A program made the translations under genes and the position numbers. The notes beneath the pieces were generated by a model. The model ran no database searches. It saw only the letters and a list, made by a program, of their open reading frames with translations, and was not told the DNA's origin. 64,000 bases of DNA from positions 124,001 to 188,000 of the forward strand of contig NZ_NCSM01000015.1 of NCBI RefSeq assembly GCF_002224125.1, written 5' to 3'. Of the stretch, positions 40,720 through 48,469 are shown in pieces; within the stretch, counting starts at the first letter, position 1; the number at the start of each line of letters is the position of its first letter. The DNA comes from Streptomyces sp. NBS 14/10 (lineage in GTDB: Bacteria > Actinomycetota > Actinomycetes > Streptomycetales > Streptomycetaceae).

Positions 40720-41868
40720 ATGCATGTGTTACGAAGGCGTCGGCGAGGCCCGCTCGTCCTGACCAGCGTGGGCGCGGTCCTCCTTGCCGCGTCGACCGGG
40801 CTGACGGCGGCGGCGAAGCCGCAGCAGGCCGATCCGCTTCAACAGCAGGTGGACGCGATCCATGACACTGGGGTCGTCGGTGTGCTCGCCGAGGTGACGT
40901 CACCGGACACACGTGACAGCGCACGCGCCGGGACGGCCGAGAGGGGCACTGGGAGGCCGATGCCGCGGAACGGCCGGTTTCGGATCGGCAGCGCCGCCAA
41001 GACATTCACCGCCACGGTCGTGCTGCAACTCGTCGGCGAGGGGCGAATGTCCCTGGCGGACAACGTCGAGCAGTGGCTGCCGGGAGTGGTCCGGGGTAAT
41101 GGCAACGACAGCAGCCAGATCAACGTGCGCCAGCTGCTGCAGCACACCAGCGGCATCCGTGACGTCCTGCCGGAGATACCCGCGTTGAACAGCGTGGACG
41201 GTTATCGAGCGGAGCGGTTCCGCACCTACACCCCCGGGGAATTGGTGAGGCTGGCGATTCAGGACCCTCCCAACTTCTCCCCGGGCGCCGGTTGGTCGTA
41301 CTCCAACACCAACTACATTCTCGCCGCGATGATCATTCACGAGGTCACCGGCCGGAGTTGGGCGCAGGAAGTGAACGACCGGATCATCCGCCCGCTGGGC
41401 CTGAGGGACACCCGTACGCCCGGCGCCTTCCCGTTCGTCCTGGGCCCGCACGCCCACAGCTACGCCGCGTTCGGCACCGACACCCGCATCGACGTCACGG
41501 CGCTCAATTCGAGTATGGCCGTCGGCTCCGGCTCGATCATCAGCACCACGCACGACCTGAACCGGTTCTACACCGCACTGCTCGGCGGCCGTCTGCTGGC
41601 TCCGGCGCAGCTCGACGAGATGACGACCACCAAGCCCGCGCCCGAGCTGGGTGTGAGGTACGGACTCGGTCTGGGCGAGATTCCGTTGTCCTGTGGCGGC
41701 AGCTACTTCGGCCACCCGGGCGAACTGCTCGGCTATCGCACCTGGAGTGGGGTCACCCGAGACGGGGCCCGGACCGCCGTGGTGTACGTCACCAGTGATG
41801 GCGGCCAGGGTACCCAGCAGGCCATGAGCACGCTCGTGGACCAGGAGCTGTGCCGGACGCGCTCCTAG
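40720..41868 (+). CDS. Secreted serine hydrolase, beta-lactamase/D-Ala-D-Ala carboxypeptidase fold
   Basis: A 382-residue exported enzyme. The signal peptide has a strong RRRRR start and a hydrophobic core VLTSVGAVLLAASTGLTAAA. The active-site SxxK is Ser91-Ala-Ala-Lys94 (IGSAAKTF), the YxN motif is YSN near 194 (WSYSNTNY), and the third motif reads HPG near 332 in place of KTG. LLQHTSGIRDVLPEI is family-typical. The family includes class C beta-lactamases, DD-peptidases and esterases; I would not claim antibiotic hydrolysis. AGGAAAGGG lies upstream of the ATG. Confidence 0.88.
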   Translation: MHVLRRRRRGPLVLTSVGAVLLAASTGLTAAAKPQQADPLQQQVDAIHDTGVVGVLAEVTSPDTRDSARAGTAERGTGRPMPRNGRFRIGSAAKTFTATVVLQLVGEGRMSLADNVEQWLPGVVRGNGNDSSQINVRQLLQHTSGIRDVLPEIPALNSVDGYRAERFRTYTPGELVRLAIQDPPNFSPGAGWSYSNTNYILAAMIIHEVTGRSWAQEVNDRIIRPLGLRDTRTPGAFPFVLGPHAHSYAAFGTDTRIDVTALNSSMAVGSGSIISTTHDLNRFYTALLGGRLLAPAQLDEMTTTKPAPELGVRYGLGLGEIPLSCGGSYFGHPGELLGYRTWSGVTRDGARTAVVYVTSDGGQGTQQAMSTLVDQELCRTRS

Positions 41869-41942
41869 TACTCCGGTCTGGTTCGCGATCCATGCGCGGG
41901 ATGGGGTGTTGAGGCGACGTCGGTAGTGGATGCGCCCTCGAA

Positions 41943-41964
41943 CCGTTTCCCGGAACGGGAACGG
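41943..41964. terminator. Possible terminator hairpin
   Basis: CCGTTTCCCG (41943-41952) and CGGGAACGG (41956-41964) pair with one bulged T around a GAA loop, between the convergent serine hydrolase and the three-gene minus-strand unit. Confidence 0.45.
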
Positions 41965-41997
41965 GGCCGCGGTCCTCGGACGCGCGAAAGGGGCGGG

Positions 41998-42294
41998 CTA
42001 CAGGTCGGCGAACGGCGGGCAGATGTACGTAACGGCGACAAGGCGCAGCCGGGGGAGAGGCAGGACCAGCATGAACCCGTCTTCCAGGACCGACAGGCGC
42101 CGCACGCCGCCTGCGACTCCCGGCCGCGGGCCGTCTCCTACGGCCGTGACGTCGATGCCCATCTCGGCCAGGTCCACGAGCTGCCCAGCCAGCCGCTCCA
42201 CCTCCACGACCACGCGCTTGGGCAGCCCCTTCGCCACGTACTCGTAGTCGGGCTCGTACTCCCAGCGCCACCGCTGTCCGGCGTCCTCGGTCAC
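41998..42294 (-). CDS. Small protein, RelE/ParE-like toxin candidate
   Basis: A 98-residue protein from GTG 42294, which overlaps the previous stop as GTGA. WRWEYEPDYEYVAKGLPKRV, then GGVRRLSVLEDGFMLVLPLP and RLRLVAVTYICPP, has the size and strand pattern of RelE/ParE toxins with a C-terminal basic strand. I did not find a full catalytic residue set. Third gene of a tightly coupled operon. Confidence 0.58.
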   Translation of the reverse strand: MTEDAGQRWRWEYEPDYEYVAKGLPKRVVVEVERLAGQLVDLAEMGIDVTAVGDGPRPGVAGGVRRLSVLEDGFMLVLPLPRLRLVAVTYICPPFADL

Positions 42295-42662
42295 CCCGCG
42301 GTCCGCCCGTCGACTCCGGCCTCGGCCGCCGCCTGCGCATGGATGGCGGCCACTTCGGCGGCGATGGCACGCCCCTCGGCCAGATCCGCCACCTGCCCCG
42401 CGCGGGCCTCCAGCTCGCTCAGGCGCGCGGCCCGCGCGGGAACGCGCTCGATCGCCACCGCGAGCGCCCACCGCCGCAGGAACCGGCGCATGGGGGCCGC
42501 GTCGACCTGGCTGCGAGCGGCCTCCACCGCCGCCGTCCGCTCTGCGTCGAACGCGGCCACCTGGTTCGGCGCAATCTGCACCAGGGCCGCGCGCAGGTCC
42601 TCCGCTGTGGTCTTGGGCTGCGGGATCAGGGGCCTGTGCCCGTCCGCTGCTGCTTCGCTCAT
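42291..42662 (-). CDS. DUF6247-like protein, antitoxin candidate
   Basis: A 123-residue, strongly helical, alanine-rich protein with TTAEDLRAALVQIAPNQVAA, FDAERTAAVEAARSQ and FLRRWALAVAIERVPARAA. The pattern resembles DUF6247, often next to small RelE-like proteins in Streptomyces. Its ATG overlaps the upstream stop by 4 bp and its stop overlaps the downstream GTG by 4 bp. An antitoxin role is inferred from this position. Confidence 0.6.
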   Translation of the reverse strand: MSEAAADGHRPLIPQPKTTAEDLRAALVQIAPNQVAAFDAERTAAVEAARSQVDAAPMRRFLRRWALAVAIERVPARAARLSELEARAGQVADLAEGRAIAAEVAAIHAQAAAEAGVDGRTAG

Positions 42663-43093
42663 GCCGCCACGCTCCCTGTGCTCCCCGTGTTCCCCGTGCT
42701 CCCTGTGCTTGCGGCGGGAGCCACGGTGATCCGCAGCTCGACGCGCCCCTCGGCATACTCCCTCAGCAGCACCTCACACAGCAGCCCGAACCCGGGAACG
42801 CCTCCCCGACGGGCTTGCTCCTGCCTCTTCCACCTGGTCTCGGCCCTCTCGCACACGCTCTCATCGAGGTAGACGCGGCATCCGCCCCGCTCCGCCGTGC
42901 CGAATGTGCTGCCAGCCGGAACGGGCGCGTCGAGCGACCCTTCGGCGTACGCCGTCAGGAGCGCTTCGAGGACCCGCGAGCGGGCGCGGGCCAGACCGTC
43001 GTCCTCGGCTCGCTGCTTCACCTGCTGCTTCCACAGGTCCGTGTCCATCCAGACCAGGCGGCCAGGGCGCGCCGTGCCGTCGGCGGCTCTCAC
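42659..43093 (-). CDS. Hypothetical first gene of the coupled trio
   Basis: A 144-residue protein from GTG 43093 with GGAGGA just upstream. It looks internally duplicated: LEALLTAYAEGSLDAPV and LLCEVLLREYAEGRVELRI end two similar helical halves. The C-terminus is a Ser/Thr/Gly run (STGSTGNTGSTGS). No family is recognised. A dyad 43 nt upstream (43136-43154) is a likely autoregulatory site. Ribbon-helix-helix-like DNA binding is possible but unproved. Confidence 0.58.
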   Translation of the reverse strand: MRAADGTARPGRLVWMDTDLWKQQVKQRAEDDGLARARSRVLEALLTAYAEGSLDAPVPAGSTFGTAERGGCRVYLDESVCERAETRWKRQEQARRGGVPGFGLLCEVLLREYAEGRVELRITVAPAASTGSTGNTGSTGSVAA

Positions 43094-43135
43094 GCTTCCT
43101 CCATCAGGTGCCGGTAACGGCGTGTCCCGCCAAGA

Positions 43136-43154
43136 CTAGACTTTCAAGGTCTAG
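43136..43154. promoter_or_regulatory. Dyad CTAGAC-N7-GTCTAG upstream of the coupled trio
   Basis: A perfect 6-bp inverted repeat separated by TTTCAAG, centred about 52 nt before the first start of the trio. AT-rich compared with its surroundings. Position and symmetry fit an operator at the promoter. Confidence 0.6.
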
Positions 43155-43250
43155 CAATCAACGCTCCGGACCGCGTCAGGTCGACGGTACGACGAGAAGC
43201 GCGACCGAAGGAGCGACCTGCGCACCCAGAGGGCATGGGGGCGAGGTGGA

Positions 43251-43751
43251 TCAGCGGCCGGTCGAGCCGTCGATCAGTTCGCGGAGGATGTCCGCGTGGC
43301 CCGCGTGACGGCCGGTCTCCTCGATCATGTGGGTCAGTGCCCAGCGGACGCTGGGAGCGGGGCGCCCCGGTCGCGGTCGGGGGACCGTGGCGCCGAGATC
43401 GGTGCAGCCGTCGAGAATGTCGTTCGCGCGCTCGACCGTCTCTCGGTAGCGGGCCACGATATCGGCCACACTGTCCGCCGATGCGGCCTGGAACGTCGCC
43501 TGCCAGTCGGTGACGTCGTCCCCGAGAAACATCGAACGCTCGACGAAAGTCAGGTGGTTGAGCAGGCCGAGCAGGTTCGTGCCCGACGGCACTGCGGCTG
43601 TTCGCACCTGTGGCTCGGGGACACCGTCGACCTTCGCGGCGATCGAAGTCCGGAGGTAGTCGAGAAATGCGCGCAGGACCTCCATCTCGCTGCTTCCGGT
43701 CCGGGGCGGCGGGGTGTCGCTGCGGCGGTTGTGGCGCGTGGTGCTGGGCAA
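43251..43751 (-). CDS. DinB/DUF664-family protein
   Basis: A 166-residue four-helix-bundle protein. The start is probably TTG 43751 (AAAGG 9 nt upstream), since PPPRTGSSEMEVLRAFLDYL is a normal N-terminus for this group. LGLLNHLTFVERSMFLGD provides one metal-ligand histidine, and ALTHMIEETGRHAGHADILR gives the others. DinB-like proteins often act as thiol-dependent transferases, but the substrate here is unknown. Confidence 0.82.
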   Translation of the reverse strand: MPSTTRHNRRSDTPPPRTGSSEMEVLRAFLDYLRTSIAAKVDGVPEPQVRTAAVPSGTNLLGLLNHLTFVERSMFLGDDVTDWQATFQAASADSVADIVARYRETVERANDILDGCTDLGATVPRPRPGRPAPSVRWALTHMIEETGRHAGHADILRELIDGSTGR

Positions 43752-43794
43752 CAGTGGTCACCTTTCTTCGTCGTCGGGAGCCCCGACCACCGTG

Positions 43795-44421
43795 TCAGGC
43801 GGTGCGGCGGATGAGGAGGACATGGTCGGTGACCTCGGCGGTGCGCCCGCCCGGTCCAGTCGCGATCCGGCGCGGTGCGTCGGCCCGCTCGACCGTCCAT
43901 GTCTCCGGGGCCAGATCGATACCGGCGGCGACCTCCTGCGGGCTCGGGTACCGGGTATCGGGGGCCTGGTTCCACGACCACGGAGCGGTCGAGCCGTGGT
44001 CGACGACCAGTAGCCGCCCGCCCGGGCGCAGTGCGTACGCGGCCGAGCGCAGGACGGTTGCCCGGTCCAGGTCACAGGGGGTGTGCAGATAGTGGGCGCA
44101 GATCAGGTCGAATCCGCCGGGCGGGAAAGACGTGTGCAAGTCGTGGCGTACGGCGATGACGCGGTCGCCCAGGCCGTGTGCGCGGGCGCGGGCGGCGAGC
44201 CGCTCGACCGCCACCGCCGAGATGTCGGCGGCGGTCACCTGCCATCCCTGACCGGCGAGCCACAGCGCGTCGCCGCCGTCGCCGCATCCGAGGTCCAACG
44301 CGTCACCGGGCGGCAGGCCCGCCACCGTCTCAGTGAGGCGAACATTCGGCTGCGGGGCGTCGGCTGCCGGCCGGGCCGCATAGACGCCGTCCCAGAACGC
44401 GACCGCATCGGTGGTGCTCAT
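43795..44421 (-). CDS. Class I SAM-dependent methyltransferase
   Basis: A 208-residue enzyme. Motif I is ALDLGCGDGGDALWLAGQGW (residues about 40-59), then VTAADISAVAVERLAARARA, FDLICAHYLHTP and LRPGGRLLVVDHGS. AAGGAG is 6 nt before the ATG at 44421. It faces an XRE-cupin regulator across 102 bp with a perfect dyad. Similar proteins are often annotated as tellurite-resistance or thiopurine-type methyltransferases. The substrate is unknown. Confidence 0.88.
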   Translation of the reverse strand: MSTTDAVAFWDGVYAARPAADAPQPNVRLTETVAGLPPGDALDLGCGDGGDALWLAGQGWQVTAADISAVAVERLAARARAHGLGDRVIAVRHDLHTSFPPGGFDLICAHYLHTPCDLDRATVLRSAAYALRPGGRLLVVDHGSTAPWSWNQAPDTRYPSPQEVAAGIDLAPETWTVERADAPRRIATGPGGRTAEVTDHVLLIRRTA

Positions 44422-44497
44422 CAAGACTCCTTGTGTCGGTGGGCTTGTGCCGGTGGGCGCCCAGTCTTGCCAGGCACACCACGACCTGGCACGAAAA

Positions 44498-44514
44498 CTT
44501 GCGGTAACGGCAAG
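44498..44514. promoter_or_regulatory. Operator-like dyad CTTGC-N7-GCAAG
   Basis: CTTGC (44498-44502), GGTAACG, GCAAG (44510-44514): a perfect inverted repeat ending 9 nt before the XRE-cupin ATG at 44524 and directly abutting an alternative ATG at 44515. A second CTTGCC half-site occurs at 44466. The likely binder is the XRE-cupin protein itself. Confidence 0.65.
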
Positions 44515-44523
44515 ATGGGCCTC

Positions 44524-45141
44524 ATGGACTCCAAGACGGACGACGACGTGCTCGACGCGGTGGGGCCGCGGCTCCGTGCGCTGCGCCGTGACCGCGGCAT
44601 CACCCTCGCCGACCTCGCCGCGACGACCGGCGTGTCGGAGAGCACCCTGTCCCGGCTGGAGAGCGGGCAGCGCCGGCCGAGCCTGGAACTGCTGCTGCCG
44701 CTGGCCCGTATCTACGACGTTCCGCTGGACGACCTCGTGGGTGCCCCGCGCACCGGCGACCCCCGGATCCACCTCAAGCCGATCAGACGGTACGGGATGA
44801 CCTTTGTGCCCCTGTCCCGGCGACCGGGCGGGGTGCACGCCTTCAAGATGATCATCCCTGCCCGGCCGGAACCGCTCGAGCCGACCCCGCAGACCCACGA
44901 AGGCTTCGAATGGCTCTATGTGCTCAACGGCCACCTGCGACTCGTGATCGGCGAGCGCGATCTGACGTTGCCGCCCGGTGAGGCAGCCGAGTTCGACACG
45001 TCCTTGCCGCACTGGCTGGGCAGTGCCGATGGCGGCGTGGTCGAGCTTCTCATCCTGTTCGGCCCGCAGGGGCTGCGTGCGCACGTACGCACCGAACCTC
45101 ATCGGTCGTCTCAGGCGTCTCAGGCCGGGCCCCGGCGATGA
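44524..45141 (+). CDS. XRE-family regulator with C-terminal cupin domain
   Basis: A 205-residue protein: HTH (ALRRDRGITLADLAATTGVS then ESTLSRLESGQRRPSLELLL, about residues 17-65) and a cupin ligand domain (about 100-190) with THEGFEWLYVLNGHLRLVIG and LPPGEAAEFDTSLPHWLGSA. The ATG at 44524 gives the usual N-terminus; 44515 is also possible and neither has a clear ribosome site. Members of this class sense small molecules and control a neighbouring enzyme, here most likely the divergent methyltransferase. Confidence 0.9.
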   Translation: MDSKTDDDVLDAVGPRLRALRRDRGITLADLAATTGVSESTLSRLESGQRRPSLELLLPLARIYDVPLDDLVGAPRTGDPRIHLKPIRRYGMTFVPLSRRPGGVHAFKMIIPARPEPLEPTPQTHEGFEWLYVLNGHLRLVIGERDLTLPPGEAAEFDTSLPHWLGSADGGVVELLILFGPQGLRAHVRTEPHRSSQASQAGPRR

Positions 45142-45149
45142 AGAAGCCG

Positions 45150-46454
45150 TCACGCGGGCGGGGCCGGAGTCTCCGGCGGGGCAGGAAGCGTCCGTCCCAG
45201 GCGGGCGAGTGGGGACAGGGCCATCAGCGCCGGCGACAGCAGCATGCCTGCGGCTGTCACCAGGAGGCTGGTGCGCGTCCCCCACACTTCCGCGAGAAAG
45301 CCGCCGAGCAGCGAGCCGAGCGGGGTCAGCCCCATGCCGACAAAGTTGATCGTCGCGGCCGCGCGGCCTTGCATCCCGTCCGGAGTAACGGTCTGCCGGA
45401 CGGCCATGACCGTGACATTCACCAGCTGGCCGAAGGTCCCGAAGACGAAGTTGACCATAAGAAGCGCGGGAACCGTCACCACGGAGGGGCCGTGCAGCGC
45501 AGGCACAAACAGGAACACGCCGTCGCCGAGTGCTGCCGCGGACACGAGCACAGCGCCATATCCGAAGCGGCTCGGTAGGCGGGCGGCCAGCAGCGAGCCC
45601 AGGAGCGCGCCCGGCCCCGTCGCCGCGAGCGCCAGCCCGACGGCGGTGCCCGACAGGTGCAGGTCCCGTGGCAGGAGCAGCAGATAGACGGTCATCACGG
45701 CCGCGAAGAAAAACTGGAAGGCGGCTGATGCGAGGCACACAGTCCGCAGCGAGGTGTCACTGGCGACAAAACGGAGGCCCTCATGGATCCGCCGCCAGAC
45801 CCGAGGCGGACGTTCCGAGCGTTCCGGGACGGATTCGCGGCGACTGATCCGTCGGATCGACAGGAACGACAGCGCGAAAAACACGGCGCTGGAGGCGGCG
45901 GCGATCGGCGCCGACAGCACAGACACCAACGCACCGCCGAGGGCGGGACCGCCGATCTGCGCCGCGGACCGACTGCCCTCGAGCGCGCTGTTGGCCCGTA
46001 CCAACTGATCGCGTTTCACCAGCCGTACCGAAGACGCCTGGTATGCCACGTCGAAGAACACGGACAGAGCCCCGATGGCGAAGGCAACCACGAACAGCGT
46101 CGGCAGGCCGAGCGCACCGAGGAGGCCGGCCACGGCGGCGGCGCCCAGTGCCAGGGCCCGACCGGCGTCCGTCAGCACCATCAGCGTGCGGGTTTGCCAC
46201 CTGTCCACCCACGCGCCGGCGAAGAGCGACAGCAGCAGGATCGGCGCCTGCCCCACCGCGCGCAGGGCGCCCAACTGGCCGGCACTGGCGTCGAGCGTCA
46301 GGACGGCGAAGAGCGGCAGAACCACCAGACTTGTATGTTCGCCCAGTTGGGAGGCCGTCTGGCCCACCCAGAGCCGGCGGAAGTCGCCGTCCCGCCACAG
46401 GCTTGACGGAACAGGCCGACCGGAATCGGATGCAGCGGAGGAAGAAGACGGCAC
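45150..46454 (-). CDS. MFS transporter, MFS_3 / EntS-like efflux type
   Basis: A 434-residue membrane protein with about 12 spans. The GTG at 46454 is chosen because GAGGGG lies 5 nt upstream. SLWRDGDFRRLWVGQTASQL followed by GEHTSLVVLPLFAVL is the typical opening of the MFS_3 group (drug or siderophore exporters). FDVAYQASSVRLVKRDQLVR and GRAAATINFVGMGLTPLGSL are also family-like. It converges on the XRE-cupin gene. Substrate unknown. Confidence 0.85.
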   Translation of the reverse strand: MPSSSSAASDSGRPVPSSLWRDGDFRRLWVGQTASQLGEHTSLVVLPLFAVLTLDASAGQLGALRAVGQAPILLLSLFAGAWVDRWQTRTLMVLTDAGRALALGAAAVAGLLGALGLPTLFVVAFAIGALSVFFDVAYQASSVRLVKRDQLVRANSALEGSRSAAQIGGPALGGALVSVLSAPIAAASSAVFFALSFLSIRRISRRESVPERSERPPRVWRRIHEGLRFVASDTSLRTVCLASAAFQFFFAAVMTVYLLLLPRDLHLSGTAVGLALAATGPGALLGSLLAARLPSRFGYGAVLVSAAALGDGVFLFVPALHGPSVVTVPALLMVNFVFGTFGQLVNVTVMAVRQTVTPDGMQGRAAATINFVGMGLTPLGSLLGGFLAEVWGTRTSLLVTAAGMLLSPALMALSPLARLGRTLPAPPETPAPPA

Positions 46455-46796
46455 AGGGACCCCTCGGATGACCGAAGACGAGACCCGCCCACCGGCGGTC
46501 GACAGGTGCACGACCGTTTCAGGCAGCGGGAAAGGAAGGCTCGCTATGCCGCGCATCAAGGGCAGCACGCGATGACAGGCCGCTCACGGCCTCAAACGTC
46601 AACGCGTGCTCGGACGACCGGGCATGTCTTCACTCCTCGTGAGTCACTCGCTGCGCGAACACTAGCTTCCGCTCGGCAGGGCACGAAAGGCAATTATGGG
46701 CCGGGCAGACGGCGGGAGGGGCGCGGATGTTCCTCAAGGTGCGACAGCTCATCGCCGTCGAGGGCTACTTGGGGGTCGACTCAGCGGGCGGTGGGC
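46455..46796. promoter_or_regulatory. 342-bp leader/promoter region of the MFS gene
   Basis: No gene of ordinary length is visible. It contains the promoter side of the minus-strand MFS gene. GTGAGTCAC (46639-46647) is a 9-nt palindrome. A small minus-strand frame (46599-46625, listed separately) has a good ribosome binding site. The part right of about 46690 is the 3' flank of the LRV-repeat gene. Confidence 0.4.
46599..46625 (-). other. Possible 8-codon leader ORF upstream of MFS gene
   Basis: ATG at 46625, encoding MPGRPSTR then TGA, with AGGAG 7 nt upstream, on the same strand as the MFS gene 145 nt downstream. It could be a leader peptide that attenuates expression of an exporter under ribosome stress. 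It could equally be chance; short ORFs with good ribosome sites are not rare. Confidence 0.25.
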
Positions 46797-48314
46797 TCAC
46801 TGCTGGCACACCAGATCCGACATCACGGCAGGCGGCAGGGACGGGTTGGCCGCCGCTGCTTCCGCTACCTGCCAGTCCGCGTCGGCGAGCAGCTCTGCGA
46901 CGACCGGTGGCGGGAGTGCCGGGTGGCCCGCGGCTACGGGTCTCGCCCGCTTGTCCGCCAGGCAGGCGAGCAGCGCCGAGGCCGTCGCCCCGCGATGTCG
47001 GGCAACCTCACGGAACACCTTCCGCACCGCTGGTTCGTGCCGGAGCAGGTCCTCCAGCAGCGCCGGGGGCGCGTCCGGGTTGGTCGCCACCTTGGCCAGG
47101 ACATGGACACCGTGTCGATCGACCATGGTGCGCAACTGCGCTTCGCTGAGGCCCGGGTGCGGAGCGAGGGCCTTGACCACCTTCGCGTCGGGGTCGTCGG
47201 CCAGCCGGTCGCGTATCTCGGGTGGCAAATCGCGTCGTTGGGCCACGAGCATTCGGGTGGCCGGGTCCGGTGACGTGGCCAGCTCTTCGACCTCGGTGGG
47301 AGAGGAGGCGGCAATACGGGGCAGAAGGGTGGCGCCGATCCTGGTAGTTCGAGCCAGCTGGGTGAGCACATAGAGCGGTACGCGGGGATGGTGTGCGAGC
47401 CTGCGGCGTACGTCGGGGTCACGGTCGCCGGCCAGCGTACGGATCAGGGCATCGTCGATCACGGGATTCTCGGCAAGGTCGGCGCGGACACCGGGAGTAG
47501 GGTCCGAGGCGAGCCGTGCGCAGGCATGCCGGGGCAGGTCCCGGCGGGCGGCGAGCGCCCAGCGCAGCTGCGCCGAGGGATGGTCCACGAAGCCGACGAC
47601 AACATCGACGGGGGTGGCAGGGTTACGGAGTGCAGCCTCCCGTATGGCGTGGACGGTGGACTCGTGGGAGCCGTCGCAGGAGGCGCCGGGCAGCAGATCG
47701 CAGTCGGGCCGTAGACACTGCCGATCGTGAACGAAGGGGGTCTGCTCGCGGTCACAGACCAGACAGCGTCGCGCCGCAGGCAGCCCCTCCCCGGTCACCA
47801 ACGCTGCCAGTGCGGCCGGGGGTGTCGCCTCGTTGCTCGCCACCGCGCGGCGGACCTCGGCGTGCGGATGTGCCGCGAGCCTCGCGGCCACGTCTGGGGT
47901 GGTCCACAACGCGAGCTCGGCGAGGACACGTACGTCCGGGTCCGCCGCGAGCGTGTCCACCACGTCGGACGGGAGGCCACGGCATGCTGCCAGCTTCTCC
48001 CGTCGCTCACGGACGGGATCCGCCGCGAGGACACGCGCCCACTCCGGGCGGCCGACACCTTGGTCGAGCAGGGCGAGGGCAGCATCCGGCCAGACGGAGG
48101 GATCGATGTCGGCGGCGGTCAGCCGACCCTCGTACGCGAGCTGCACCGCGCTCTCGTCGACGCGCTCGGCCAACGCGACCGCCTGCGCACGGCTGAGGTC
48201 CGCGCGACTGGCGAGGCCCGTGGCGATGTCGTCGTCCGCGATGGATATCAGCCGGTCGACCAGCTCGGACGACAGGGCGGGATTGGCGGCGAGCCCACAC
48301 AGGATGTGATGCAC
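46797..48314 (-). CDS. Leucine-rich-repeat-variant (LRV/HEAT-like) protein with a Cys/His cluster
   Basis: A 505-residue protein from GTG 48314 (AGGA 8 nt upstream). It is built of 20-25-residue helical repeats of the LRV type, for example LAADPDVRVLAELALWTTPD and LASDPTPGVRADLAENPVID. In the middle (about 178-205) the repeats are interrupted by CLVCDREQTPFVHDRQC and CDLLPGASCDGSH, a probable zinc or Fe-S site. LRV proteins of other bacteria carry an N-terminal Fe-S cluster, so the internal cluster is unusual. Likely a binding scaffold; partner unknown. Confidence 0.75.
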   Translation of the reverse strand: MHHILCGLAANPALSSELVDRLISIADDDIATGLASRADLSRAQAVALAERVDESAVQLAYEGRLTAADIDPSVWPDAALALLDQGVGRPEWARVLAADPVRERREKLAACRGLPSDVVDTLAADPDVRVLAELALWTTPDVAARLAAHPHAEVRRAVASNEATPPAALAALVTGEGLPAARRCLVCDREQTPFVHDRQCLRPDCDLLPGASCDGSHESTVHAIREAALRNPATPVDVVVGFVDHPSAQLRWALAARRDLPRHACARLASDPTPGVRADLAENPVIDDALIRTLAGDRDPDVRRRLAHHPRVPLYVLTQLARTTRIGATLLPRIAASSPTEVEELATSPDPATRMLVAQRRDLPPEIRDRLADDPDAKVVKALAPHPGLSEAQLRTMVDRHGVHVLAKVATNPDAPPALLEDLLRHEPAVRKVFREVARHRGATASALLACLADKRARPVAAGHPALPPPVVAELLADADWQVAEAAAANPSLPPAVMSDLVCQQ

Positions 48315-48469
48315 AGAGACATCCTGCCTGTCATCGCCATGAGTTGTTGAGGACGAGGGTGGCTTTGGCGATGGATCCGATGTGGCTCGGGCTGCTCGTG
48401 ATGTGGTGGAGTGCCCGGGGGCCGCGGAGCCGCCCTTTCGTAGTCGGGCTGTCCGGGTAGGCTGCACCG

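Noticed and set aside
40720..41868. True beta-lactamase (antibiotic resistance)
   Set aside because: SxxK and YxN are shared with DD-peptidases and esterases, and the third motif is HPG rather than KTG; no specific class C feature seen.
46541..46575. Nine-codon plus-strand ORF (MPRIKGSTR) with a good ribosome site
   Set aside because: It is antisense to the MFS leader, has no downstream plus-strand gene to regulate, and is probably chance.
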